This document shows, piece by piece, positions 33,038-44,032 of a stretch of 64,000 nt of DNA. Under the pieces are notes generated by a model. The model worked only from the letters and a program-made list of their open reading frames with translations. It was not told the DNA's origin and ran no database searches. Source of the DNA: Aotearoamyces nothofagi. Lineage: Eukaryota > Ascomycota > Leotiomycetes > Leotiales > Tympanidaceae. Position 1 is the stretch's first letter; every line of letters starts with the position of its first letter. The stretch is taken from positions 310,001-374,000 of the forward strand of contig JADDTR010000023.1 in the NCBI GenBank assembly GCA_015345905.1, written 5' to 3'. Both the position numbers and the translations under genes were made by a program.

Positions 33038-35038
33038 TCAGTCGTCATCACTCGTGTTGGGGTTTGCTGGCTCAGCAGGAGAAGCTAGGCCAGATATAGG
33101 AGAGACCATGCCACTCGGTGGGACAGGAATCTTGATATCCTCAGGAGAGCCCGGAATAGTTTCAATAGGGACATTGGGGATGGTGATCCGCCTTGCCTCG
33201 TTCTGGTAGCTTGCTGGGATGATCTATTATTTTTTAGTATTAACAAGCTTCTCTATCTATTGGCTCATTTAGTTAGAAACACTTACCTCAATGATCTCAT
33301 TGCGAGGAAATTTCAGTTTAGGAATTGCCATTGCGTCACAAGCCATGAGATATCCGTAGAGCACACGAAGAACAGACTCGTGAGCGACTATTAGGAGATC
33401 ATTCTGCTCTCGCTCGAGCTCAAGAATGATAGGTTCGAGGCGGACGGCCAAGTCATGATACGACTACATCTATTTTAGCGCATTATCTAATTCCGCAATG
33501 TTAAATTACTTACCTCACCTCTTGGGTATCGATGATGATAAGGATCAAGTTCGTGTTTCTCGACCTCATCTGGATACTCGGCTCGAATACGTCTCTCCGA
33601 CATCTTCTCGCAGACACCCGGATTGAGCTGGCTCATCTGCGATCGCTGACGAACTACGTATCCGAGACCACCGAGATATGCAGATGTCTGAACGGTTCTC
33701 TTGCGAATCGAAGTCCAGACTGTGAGGGGCTTTAATGGAGTATCCGGGCCACCTCTAGAGATAAGTGCTGCTCTCTCCTCTTCACGGTGGCGGATCAATG
33801 TGTCTCCCATCATTTTGGAATATGCTTCGCCCTCTTCAGAAAGAGATGCATCGGCCTGGAAAGAGTCTTTCTGGCTAGATGTACCAGCTCTGGCGAAGAA
33901 GGTGTGACGAGACTTGATGTGTAAGTTCATCAAATAGAATACAATCCTATGGGAGATATAACCGAAGCTGACGTTGTTAAGGCGCAAGCGTTCCCCAGCA
34001 TTGATCATCTTAACGTAGTTAAGATCATTTTCATCCATAGTCTCAAAATCTGGCATCTTGACATTGATTCGTTGAAGGTAGAGCTTGGCGGCTTCGTCCG
34101 GATCCATACCCACGAACTATCATAGAGTTTAGTATTTTTTTCCTAGTATCTCGAGATGGCAACATACATCTGGCGAAGAGATCTTGACACTCCGTGCATT
34201 TTCTTGCAGAATGCGTTCATCAGTGACATAAGACTCAAGAAACAAAGTCTATGATAATTTGTTAATATCGGGAAGTAAATCAAACCAACTAGAGTAGAGT
34301 CTGGTTTTGCATAGTAAGCTTACCTGGACATCATGCTTTGCAAACTCCTTTGCTAAGGACCTACGGCCACGGGCCAGAGGATTGACAGCATCATATATTG
34401 CTACCTGACCATTCTCGTGGTTAAGCCAGCCATAAATATCTTCGCGGCACTTCTTCAAGATCTTTTGACGCAGCATGACTGACGTAGCCGAGGCATTGAC
34501 AAAGAAGTAATCTGCGGGGATTTCCTTGTCATTGCCCATGGTTGCACGACGGTAGTCACCCAAGTGAAAGATTCTAGTCTTTACACCAAGCCTATAGTAG
34601 TGGGTTTAGCAGGATCAGAGAATGGAAGTACAGTAGAATATTTACCATCTAAGGTATCTTGCCAACGAAACCGATATGTGACTAAAGCAAAGTTAGTCGT
34701 CGGTATGAGAAGAAAATAAGAGCTGGGACTTACGTCTTGCCTCGAGCAGGTGGGCCAACGAGCACAATGGCAATTCTACCAGAGTGGAAGAGACGACCAG
34801 ACATAGTACTATACAACTGGGCAGGGGCCATCTGGTGCCTCCCTTCGGGAAGGTCGTGGACGCCATCGATGAAGGTGCTGGATCTCCTCCGATATCTAGG
34901 AGAATTTGCAGCTATTTCTGCAGTGCTGATATGGTCAAACTCGTCAGCTAATTCAGGGCGAATTGTAGGAGAAACAGATAGTCCTGCATCTGGAGTTAAC
35001 TCCGGAAGATGGCTGGGTTCTCTCTCGTCACTCGCCAT
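33038..35038 (-). CDS. 6-phosphofructo-2-kinase with degenerate fructose-2,6-bisphosphatase domain (Pfk26-like)
   Basis: Makes fructose 2,6-bisphosphate, a regulator of glycolysis; cytosolic. Seven exons (35038-34734, 34681-34646, 34591-34324, 34248-34168, 34116-33514, 33463-33287, 33223-33038) give 551 aa. The kinase domain has the P-loop GPPARGKT, the HISVSLARYLRWLG helix, FHLGDYRR and YDAVNPLARGRR. The phosphatase-like domain follows HIKSRHTFFARAGTSS: the catalytic RHG of active bisphosphatases is RAG here, so the phosphohistidine cannot form. The later IVAHESVLRVL histidine is kept. Yeast Pfk26 is a known kinase whose phosphatase histidine is replaced by serine; this protein looks like the same type. 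The Ser-rich N-terminus (residues 1-80, with RYRRRSSTF, a PKA-like site) and the Ser/Pro tail could be phosphorylated. An in-frame ATG six codons upstream (35056) is possible. Confidence 0.92.
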
Positions 35039-35841
35039 CTTGCTTCTCATGTACAAAATAAGGTGAAAGACTTTCTCAAGTAGGATGGATATGAGTGAAG
35101 AGAGATGTTGAAGTAAAGTTTGTTTGTTAAGAAGTGAAGACTCACAGAAGCGTGTCCATGATTGATAGACCCCCGCAAAACGTTGCTACGATATTCCCGG
35201 CAAGCTGCAAAGTGGACACCCACGCACACGAACCACTCAAATAGAGACTAGATCAAACAGCCGGAGCTTTGTAAAAGAAGATCCTGATTTGTAGTAACTG
35301 TCTCTTTAATCACTGCAATGGGTAGCACTTGCCAGCCAGAGGAACCAGGTCCTTAAGAGTAGCTGAACGAATTCCCGTCGTCAGGTGAGAGCAGTGCCTA
35401 AGCAAATAACCTTCCTAGCGTATTCTATAGTAAATACTTGTTGAACGGCCCAGCAATAGTATTCTGGCCAACAGCCACAAGTGATTTAAGACACCTTATG
35501 TTTTAATTCGACTTTGAGTTTTGAAGCAGAAGCAGTATCCACGACAGGTTACAATAGGCACCACGCGCTTAATTAGTTTGAGGTCATCAAGACGAGACCC
35601 AGCTGGTCGGTGAAAATTCGGCAATCGAGCCTCTATCTGACTGCCTGATAGATTCAGGCGTCAACAACCAAGACCTCCTAAGAGACGAGCAAAAAGTTCA
35701 TTGAGCATCATAATTGGCGATCGACGAGCTCAAGTGCCCAAATACAGCTCCAACTCTTGTTCCTTCCAACCATCCTGACCCTTCGGACCATTTCTTCGCC
35801 CCGTCTTCTTGCAATACTTCAGCTGCACACAATAATAAGCT
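35039..35841. other. divergent promoter region PFKFB / TOM40
   Basis: 0.8 kb between two divergent genes. A CT-rich leader (about 35755-35815) precedes TOM40. No coding signal was seen. Confidence 0.5.
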
Positions 35842-37070
35842 ATGTCTTCGATTGCGCTGGGAAAGGATTCGCCTTTGGCCTTCCTATATTCGAACTCCGT
35901 CACCACAGCTTTATTAGACACCTACCAGACGCTCTCAGAGAAACGGGAAGCTCTAGGCTTGTCCAATCCTGGTACGGTCGATAACATTGCACGAGAAGTT
36001 CAACGAGATGTGTTCCTCACCAACTATACCTTCACCGGTCTACGGGCAGACCTCACCAAGGCCTTCAGCATGGCGCCTTTATTCCAAGTTTCCCATGCAT
36101 TCTCCATGGGCTCGCAAGGCCTACCTCCATACACTTTTGCAGCACTGTATGGAACAAACAAGGTGTGTAATCCGGTTCAATTGAATCGATAATTGGCTGC
36201 AGGAGCCTCAACTCCGATGATCAAAATATTGATTCCGATTATAGATCTTCATGCAAGGAAATGTCGACAACGAGGGACAGCTTATGACACGATTCAACTA
36301 CCGATGGACGCCATCTCTAGTGACAAAGACTCAAATCCAAATTGCTCCAGGTCCTGGGCAGGCTATGGCACAATTTGATAACGAATATACTGGCAAAGAC
36401 TTTACAGCGTCCCTCAAGACTGTAAACCCCTCTATAATCGATGGTGGTCTCACCGGTATCTTCATTGGGAGTTACCTACAGGCTATAACACCAAGCCTTG
36501 CTCTCGGTCTTGAGGCAGTCTGGCAACGTGCAGCTCTCAACCAAGGCCCCGAAACCGCAGTCTCGTACTGTGCCAAGTACAAAGGCAGTGACTGGATTGC
36601 AAGCGCTCAACTACAAGGACAAGGTACTATCAGCACATCTTACTGGCGAAAATTGACAGATAAAGTCGAAGCTGGGGTTGATTTGAACCTTGCTTTTGCT
36701 GGACTGTCAGGCGCTGGGGGGCTTATGGGGCCGGGTGTCAGGAAGGAGGGTATTACAACAGTTGGTGCCAAGTATGATTTCCGCATGTCAACTTTCAGGG
36801 CGCAAGTTGATTCCACCGGAAAGCTAAGCTGCTTGTTGGAGAAGAGAGTTGCACCCCCTGTACAGCTCACTTTCGCTGCAGAAGTAGACCACTTCAAGGT
36901 TAGTCAAATCAGCTTCATATTTTGCCCAAGACTATGCGGGAACTGACGACATTGTTTCATAGCAACAAGCCAAGATCGGTCTCTCTGTCTCCATTGAGGC
37001 TAGTAATGAAGAGCTACAAGAACAAGTTGAACTCAGTGGTGGACAACCTGCCGTGCAGATCCCTTTCTAA
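35842..37070 (+). CDS. tom40: TOM40, mitochondrial outer-membrane import channel
   Basis: Beta-barrel pore of the TOM complex, the entry gate for nuclear-encoded mitochondrial proteins. Exons 35842-36162, 36245-36898 and 36963-37070 give 360 aa, typical for fungal Tom40 (about 350). There is no cleavable presequence, as expected. Family features: an N-terminal [20 protein letters not shown] segment, [25 protein letters not shown] and [12 protein letters not shown] across the first splice. Later come [33 protein letters not shown] and [20 protein letters not shown]. The C-terminus is [18 protein letters not shown]. Introns are canonical. It is convergent with mitoribosomal uL5m, which imports through this channel. 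Confidence 0.96.
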
Positions 37071-37720
37071 ACAAACAAAATCACCTCTCCCCACTCAAGC
37101 ATCACTCATATATAATTGGTTATGCCACGAAGTGCTATCTGGGCATATTTATGGCTGCCATAAAGTCTCTTATGCTCTCACATTATTCTCTCCTTTTCCA
37201 ACGCCTGTTTTACTACAACTCGATGAATCCTGCTAGATTCTTGCGCTACAGCGCGGCAGTATTTCCGAGAACTATTTTCTATCTTTGGGTCTCTGCACGG
37301 GTGATGAACGAATGGCTTGACTTCATAGAATTTCTAGCATCTCAACCATGTTCAGGCTGGCTGGATGGATTGTCAGTCTGGACTGGAAGAAATCGGTGTA
37401 TACTGCATGATAGCGTTTTGTGTCCCGTTTTGGTCGAGCACTCATCTGCTGCTGTATGTACCCGTGTATAAAATGATACATTATATTGCATTGTCTGTGT
37501 AAACTCATATTAATACGCTCGCTATCCGCCAGCATTTGCATAGCATTTATATCCGCCATCTTAGCAGGTACATAGATTGCAAAGGTAAATGAAGCAGAGC
37601 CTCCATATTTATACGTCTACGAAGTTGAAGTATAGACTTTGGTTGGGAACAGCACTTAAATAGGTATACATATTCTACACTAGTCCTCTTATGCAATCGT
37701 ACACTTTATGTCTCCAAAAT
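37071..37720. other. convergent intergenic region
   Basis: 650 nt between TOM40 and uL5m 3' ends, AT-rich, with no coding signal; presumed 3' UTRs. Confidence 0.5.
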
Positions 37721-38893
37721 CTAATCCACAAATTTTCCATAAAATGGTACACCCAAGGCTGACAGTAGAAGTCTGGCATGGCGATCGGATGTTGCTGTTG
37801 TCTTGCACATGACGTGGAATCCAGGTATCATCTTCGGAGGGTACATCTAGATATCATTAGTAACTATTCGCATAACGGCACGAGTAAAATTGTAGTCTTA
37901 CATCGTAGTTAACCTCAACTTCTGGGAAAAGTATCGCTGCCTCTCGATCGAAGCCCCAAGCAATGTTGCCACTACTATCACCGGAAGTACCCTTTACACC
38001 GGGCCAATCCTTGATTCTTGGAAATACCAAGTTTACACACTTGTCCACAAAGGCCCATGCCTCATCTCCTCTCAATGTACATGTAAGAGAAATGGGTTGA
38101 GTAGCTCGTATTCCAAATTGAGCCACGCTATGTTTTGCTCTGTGCACTACCGGCCGAACCCCTGTAACTGCCTGGAGCATGAGTCCAGCAACATGGAGGT
38201 GCGCTGAATCATCGATTGCGCCTTTGATCATGCTGTGTACAGTTATTTCCTCAATTCTAGGAATGTTGTGCCAATTGATGTCCTTTTCGATTAGTCGTAG
38301 TACATCCCCACCTCTCGGTCCACGCTTGGGGCGGTTCTTGTGATATGGAGATGATCCATCCCATGTTCGCAAGCGCGGTGGTTTCGGTGGTGTCACAGTT
38401 CCCGGCGGCTTGTGGGCATATGTAAGGGTCATGAGATCAGAGGCAATGGTGGATAGATATGTCTGCTCTAAACGGGGGGCTGTAAATGGGCCGGGAACAA
38501 ATAGTCTTGAGGAGGGATCGGACGGAGGTGGCGGTTGATGAGGATGCAGAGGTCCACGATAGTACCGTGGAGATCGATACTGATATCTAAAAATAATTTA
38601 GTATTTTCTCATGAGAAACCTTTGCTCGTTCCATACCGACTGGGGGGCAATTCTCTTCTCCGTGCCTGCGCTCTTTTGACTGGGTCATATGCTCCAATTG
38701 CGTCCGCTGACGGGCCATTGGACGAGAAAGAGGATTGTGATTCGAGGTCCTGGACGTCTGATGATAGTTCCAGCTTCGACGAAGCTGCACTAGAAGCATG
38801 CCGTCCATGGTTGCGCGCAGTTGACTGCAATGACGGCCGTACACTCCATCCTACCAATCGACCAAATGTCGACGGCACCTCTTTTAAAGCCAT
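37721..38893 (-). CDS. mitochondrial large-subunit ribosomal protein uL5m (MRPL7-like)
   Basis: Component of the mitoribosomal large subunit. Exons 38893-38637, 38586-37902 and 37846-37721 give 355 aa. Residues 1-35 (MALKEVPSTFGRLVGWSVRP...NHGRHASS) form a basic mitochondrial presequence, followed by a Ser-rich fungal extension and a Pro-rich linker. The uL5 core starts near IPRIEEITVHSMIKGA. It contains LMLQAVTGVRPVVHRAKHSVAQFGIR, the exposed TCTLRGDEAWAFVDKCVNLVFPRIKDWPGV and FGI/EFPE-like AAILFPEVEVNYD. The end, MYPPKMIPGFHVMCKTTA, is restored by the last splice. An in-frame ATG at 38947 would add 18 residues, but the 38893 start gives the better presequence. Head-to-head with the ubiquitin protease gene. 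Confidence 0.9.
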
Positions 38894-38947
38894 TGAGCAA
38901 TATGATGATCTTCCACCTCTCCTGACGCTGGTTCTTGAGGTATCCAA

Positions 38948-39400
38948 ATTATTGCCGGCTAGCAGACCATAAGGATAAGGCGGAACGAGAAGCGAGCGAG
39001 CAAGCCTTCCCCCATAAGCTCTAACTCGCTAATAAATCAGCGACAGGCTAAGCTTATCGGCTGCGCCTTGCTGGGAGTTCTTTTGAGAAGGCTAAAAGCG
39101 CCATTGTTCAACATTGCACAACGAGGACGGTATTCATTGCTTCCGACCCAACAACATTACGCTGAGCTCCAACAGTCTGGCTTCCATAGCTCCCAACTCC
39201 TCTAGCTAACGGCTATATTATTGCCATCATCAAACACCAGACGATTAAAGGCATCGAAGATGGGTTCATTCGCTCATAGCCTCGAGTTTTAGTGTGTATA
39301 GCTATAGACCCCCTCGGAGGATTCCTCCGTCAAAACAGGAATCCTCTGGTGTGGGAAAACAAATAAGCAAGATACTTGTACAAGCAATTAGCTATTAGCT
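38948..39400. promoter_or_regulatory. divergent promoter region uL5m / ubiquitin protease
   Basis: About 450 nt between the two divergent genes. It includes an imperfect inverted-repeat block near 39318-39352 (CGGAGGATTCCTCCG palindrome, then AGGAATCCTC). No other feature was seen. Confidence 0.45.
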
Positions 39401-42160
39401 ATGATGCCGAACACGATGAGCCGGCTTTTGACCAAACGAGACAGGAATGGGGTGCACAAACGGAGTAAATCGTCCGAGGGGGGCAGTAAGGTAATGTACC
39501 CTTCACGCATCGCTCAGTCTTGTTACTTCAGATGAATTGCGGCAGGTTTTTAATCACATCACACAACCTGTGGAATATTTTCAGAGCTCCACGCTTTTCC
39601 AGTTACAGCATGCATACCTTGTGTATAATAAGACTGACTCGAGATCTGGTTCCATTCTATAGTCTCGCACACTTCCAAGCAGTGGTATATTTTCTCTGTT
39701 CAAGCCAGAACCGAAGCTATTCGACAACACAGATGCAAAGAAGGTAAAGTTCCTTCATTGACAGTCCCTAGGAACTCATAATCTAACATAAAAAGCTCCA
39801 AACTATTAAGCAACAACTTCGAGATCAAGGCCTCAGTAACGTCGATGACCCACAGATCGAATATGCTCTACAGACGAAATTTGCAGAAGGTGATCCGGAA
39901 AAGGCTTTTGAACTTTTGGTTCTCTTCCAGGAATCTTTAGAGGGCATCGTGAGGCCATATAACCCAAGGGTCCACATGCTAGGAGCGGAGAACCGACAGA
40001 GTGTGACTTGTTGGTTGGACGCACTTCTTTTCTCTATGTTTGCAAGGCTAGGTGGATTTGAACCGATTCTATACACCAAATTCGGTGATGAGCCTAGGAG
40101 GCGCCTGTCAACACTTATTCGATTATGGGTCAATATGCTCAGGACTGGGAAGCTCATACAGACAGACATTGTATGTATGCATGTTTTCCCACGCAATTAT
40201 ATTACTAAGATTTGTAATTTAGACCCAACACCTTCAGGAGGCACTTGCGGCATGCGGATGGGAAGAAGCTTCTGAAATGAGTCAACAGGACACATCCGAG
40301 GCGTTTTCTTTCATTACGGAGAAATTGGAGCTTCCATTGCTTACAATGAAGGTGGATCTGTATCATGAGGGCAAAAAAGATGATGCAGATGATCATAAAA
40401 TTGTCCATGAGCGACTCCTTGAAGTCGCGGTTCCCCAGAGCACAGATGGTCGAGTTTTGCGGCTAGAAGACTGTCTAGAAGATCATTTCAACACCCGAGT
40501 TGAAGTTTCTAGGCACTTGGAACGTAGAAACACCATACAGAGTAACGATACGAAAGCATCCACATCCTCAGATTTATCTTCGCTGGACAAAAGCCGTGGA
40601 TCAGTAGAACATGTCGAGGAAATATTTGGGTCTACGGTTTCGACGCCTACCCCGCAGAGTCCTATCTCGCCTGCGCTCGAACGAATATCAACATCCACGA
40701 GTCGAAACCGTGCTAATAGCATCATACGACACATAACAATCCCAGACGAAACAGGAGAGCCGTCAACCAATTCCGACGACTCGAATTCTCATACCCATAA
40801 AAGGAAAAGGAGTATACGCAAAGAAGTTTTAATGCCTGCTTGGCAATTCTTCAACCTAATCCGTCCGCCACCCCTTTATTTTTCTCCATCTAAATTTAAA
40901 TCTAATTCTACTTATTTGGATAACGTACTAATTGGAAACATAGCTTGGTATACCCAAAACGTTCCTACGAACGACGCTCAGGTTGCGGCACACTTCGCAT
41001 CAACACGTCCGCTTCTAGGAATCTGCTTGAAAAGATACGAAATGAATGATAGGAATGAAGCAATACGAAAGAACACTGCCATTGATATACCTCTGCAGAT
41101 TGCGTTGCCACATTTTATTCAAGACGACCAAGCCACAGAGAACGGTCCTCTATTCGGAAACTTTAAACTCGTTCTTCAGTCGATGGTATGCCATAGAGGA
41201 GAATCTGTTCATTCTGGACATTATATCTCGATCATTAGGGGGACGCCAGACCCAAAAACTGAGGATTCAACATTACCCCGTCGACCAAGTCTTGACGGCC
41301 GACCTCCGGCTTACACAGAGGATAGGTGGATCAAGTTTGATGATCTAGCCGAGGACAGAGTATCTTATGTAGACATCGAGCGAGCTTTGGTAGAAGAGAT
41401 GCCATATTTGCTTTTCTATCAAGTACGCCCTCTGATTGACGAGGAGGAATCGCTTGTCAAGCCTCCATCATACGAAGATTCAGGCATAGGTATGACATTT
41501 CAAGAGGCGAGTCCCGGGGTCTTAGGGAACACGAACAGTCTTCCCAAAAGCAGCTATTTTGAGGGCACCCCGGAGCCCGCAAAGGCCCGAATTAGCTTTT
41601 CGGATGATGTCGACCGACCGCGGAAGAGCTTGACTCTTGCTAATTCTGACACAAGTGGCAGCTTAACATTTACAGAGGCAAGATCTGGCAGTGTAGCTGG
41701 CAGTGCATCGGGCAGTGTGACTTGTCCATCCGTACCTGTCACCCCAATTGAAGAAGATACGCGAATAGGTCGACTCTCACGAGCGACTTCCCGCTTTGGC
41801 AGATCCAGCAAAAGTAAAAGTCGGCCAACGAGCCATGTTGATGAGAATCGGAACAGCATTAGCGCGACCTTCTCGCGGTTGAACCTTATGCGAAGCAAGG
41901 AAACTTTAAACAAATTGGTCGACAGTTCTATAACGGACTCAAATACCAGTTTCAATTTAAGCACATCGGACGTCGGGACAGACTTTAATGATGGGGTCGC
42001 AACAGAGATCGGGACGGAAGCTCAGAGCAAAGCTGCTAAAGGTACGGAGAAGGGTAACGGTGCGGAACCGCATGGTCATCACCACCATCATCTGCATAAA
42101 GGGAAAGGAAAGGAGAGGGATCTTGGAGAAGGGCCTGATCGAGAATGCGGCATAATGTGA
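39401..42160 (+). CDS. ubiquitin-specific protease (USP/UCH family) with CaaX-like C-terminus
   Basis: Deubiquitinating cysteine protease. Exons 39401-39490, 39705-39743, 39796-40170 and 40223-42160 give 813 aa; intron 1 is long (214 nt) and exon 2 only 39 nt. The Cys box is degenerate, ENRQSVTCWLDALLFSMF with Cys115 as the likely nucleophile; most USPs read GNTCYMNS there. The helix EMSQQDTSEAFSFITEKL is the usual QQDAxEF region. The His box is HSGHYISIIRG (His501), followed by RWIKFDDL and MPYLLFYQ. The last 200 residues are Ser/Thr-rich, then a HGHHHHHLH run and a charged tail ending in CGIM. A cysteine fourth from the end, followed by Gly-Ile-Met, resembles a farnesylation CaaX box, suggesting membrane attachment (inference). 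Substrate unknown. Confidence 0.88.
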
Positions 42161-42637
42161 ATACGGCTATTAAAACGGTACTTTCCTAAGGCGTGTATAT
42201 TTTTGGAAAGGGCGGTGTTGGATTAGATGATATGTTTTGTTTATGTTAACGTGGCGTTCTGGTCTAGCATCACCGGAAATGTAGACGGCATGAAAGGTGC
42301 ATATTGGTTAAGCATACACATAAGTGAAGCATCGGTCAAAAGGATTATAATAGAACAACACTGTATCCTTAATATTCATGAGATAACGTTACACGAATTA
42401 CAATGTACCGGATAAGACTTTTGCATTATGAATGTGACTTAACGCAAAATAAACTTAGCACCTTACTGGCATTGAAATCTATCTGTAGCTTTCGCCACTC
42501 ACGCGGTCCTACTAGCAGCCCCCAGCGATCCTGTCCCCTCTGTGATAGTAATAAATATAAAATGCTGCTAAACGTCAAACTCCAGTCTCCGATGTCGCCA
42601 TGATCATCCCTCCTCGCTCCAGCGGTAACAGTGCACC
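42161..42637. other. convergent intergenic region
   Basis: About 480 nt between the protease and the 2EXR gene 3' ends. No coding signal was seen. Confidence 0.45.
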
Positions 42638-43684
42638 TCACATATAAGTCCTTACGCCATCTCTAGTCAATCCCCGAACACTAATAATGGGTCTTTTATA
42701 ACCCGGGTGCCTCTCCTCCATCGCGTCTAACTCCTTCCGGGTATCTCTTAACAGCCTTGCATTGTGATCTAGATTCTTCTTTGGTTCCCAAGGCACCACA
42801 AATCCAACATCTCCCAGCACCTCGGGCCGCTCAAGGTCAATACAACAGCTGCAGCTCCCACTAGGATGCGGTTCCGTGATCACGAGTGTTAGGTCTTCGA
42901 GGTCCGGAAACTCCAGCGGATAGATTTGGCAATTGATGTTGTCAGCATCGAATTCTGACGAGTACCAGCTGTCAACCTCGAAAGCCACGTTCCGGATCCC
43001 ACGAAGATCCTGGGGAGACACCGCACGTGTAAGCTCTTGAGTGCCGTCTCCGAAAGACCATTTGGGAAAGAAGAGCGTATCGAGATCACTATTGAAGTAG
43101 ACACGAGCAGGAGATAGAAGAGTACCGAACCGCAACTTGTAGTTCTCTAGAGCTATCTGACGGGACTCTCTGCATACCTGAAGGATGATTGGGAGTAGGC
43201 ATTGCGACGTGAAAATGTGCTGTGCTAGCTCTCGTTCTACTCCTCGAACTTCACTGCCAAGTTCCGAATCAAGCTCTGGCTCGCTGTTTGTTTCTGAAGA
43301 ATAATCACTATCCTCATCCTCATCAGATAGACCAGTCTCGGAAGCGGGTGAGACGGTTCCACTCTCGTGGTGGGGTATTTCCATTTCACCCTCATATAGA
43401 GAGCTGTTAGTATGGCTTTGAGGGACTTGGTCATCTTCATCATCAGAATCGATATAGCGGAAAGGGGGTTCGGCTTCAACCAGAGGCAAAGCAATTTTTG
43501 GCTCAGGCGGGATTGCACTGGTTGCTGGGATGTTCATCAGATGTCCGAGAATGAAGACCTCCACGATGCGCGGACCCGGGAGAGCATGCTTCCAGATCTT
43601 GAGGCGGATCTCTGTAGGTAGCTCTTGGAAGATTGTAAACATGGAAAGGCCTTCCGGCATCAAGGGGGCTGAATTATCTGTCAT
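42638..43684 (-). CDS. 2EXR-domain protein
   Basis: Single-exon gene, 348 aa. The N-terminus FTIFQELPTEIRLKIWKHALPGPRIVEV is the 2EXR signature, an F-box-like fungal motif (LPxEIRxxIW...PR). A long acidic Ser-rich insert (about residues 75-145) separates it from a second half with LLPIILQVCRESRQIALENYKLRF, usual in this expanded fungal family, and YFNSDLDTLFF. A CSCC cysteine group occurs near residue 275. The biochemical role of 2EXR proteins is unknown; F-box-like adaptor function is only a suggestion. It is divergent from the tRNA isopentenyltransferase gene, 348 nt apart. Confidence 0.85.
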   Translation of the reverse strand: MTDNSAPLMPEGLSMFTIFQELPTEIRLKIWKHALPGPRIVEVFILGHLMNIPATSAIPPEPKIALPLVEAEPPFRYIDSDDEDDQVPQSHTNSSLYEGEMEIPHHESGTVSPASETGLSDEDEDSDYSSETNSEPELDSELGSEVRGVERELAQHIFTSQCLLPIILQVCRESRQIALENYKLRFGTLLSPARVYFNSDLDTLFFPKWSFGDGTQELTRAVSPQDLRGIRNVAFEVDSWYSSEFDADNINCQIYPLEFPDLEDLTLVITEPHPSGSCSCCIDLERPEVLGDVGFVVPWEPKKNLDHNARLLRDTRKELDAMEERHPGYKRPIISVRGLTRDGVRTYM

Positions 43685-44032
43685 CGGGAAATGGCGGTCT
43701 CGATCCTCTTGATACCTGATAATGTAGAGACACGATGGGCCCCTGACTTGGTATTATATGGCAGTAGATGGTAACGAAGAGCTGAGTTGGCCTACCATCA
43801 TGGACTGAGCAGGTGAAATTAGGACTTACTCATACGACAGTAATGTTGTCGTGCTCCGACATGGGCTACCAAGCTACCCAAAAGTCGTGCCGACTCGCAC
43901 GTGAAAAGTGCCGATAAGATAAGAGATGAAAGCGTCGAGTCGCGACAACAAATTTCACCTCGGAATGGGCGAACTACGACATCCTGTCTATACCCTGGCT
44001 CAAGTCGAGATCTCAAATGCTAATGGAGATCC
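43685..44032. promoter_or_regulatory. divergent promoter region 2EXR / tRNA isopentenyltransferase
   Basis: 348 nt between start codons. A short upstream reading frame beginning ATGCTAATGGAG (about 44017) overlaps the isopentenyltransferase start in another frame and ends 15 codons later, so it could reduce initiation at the first ATG. Confidence 0.4.
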
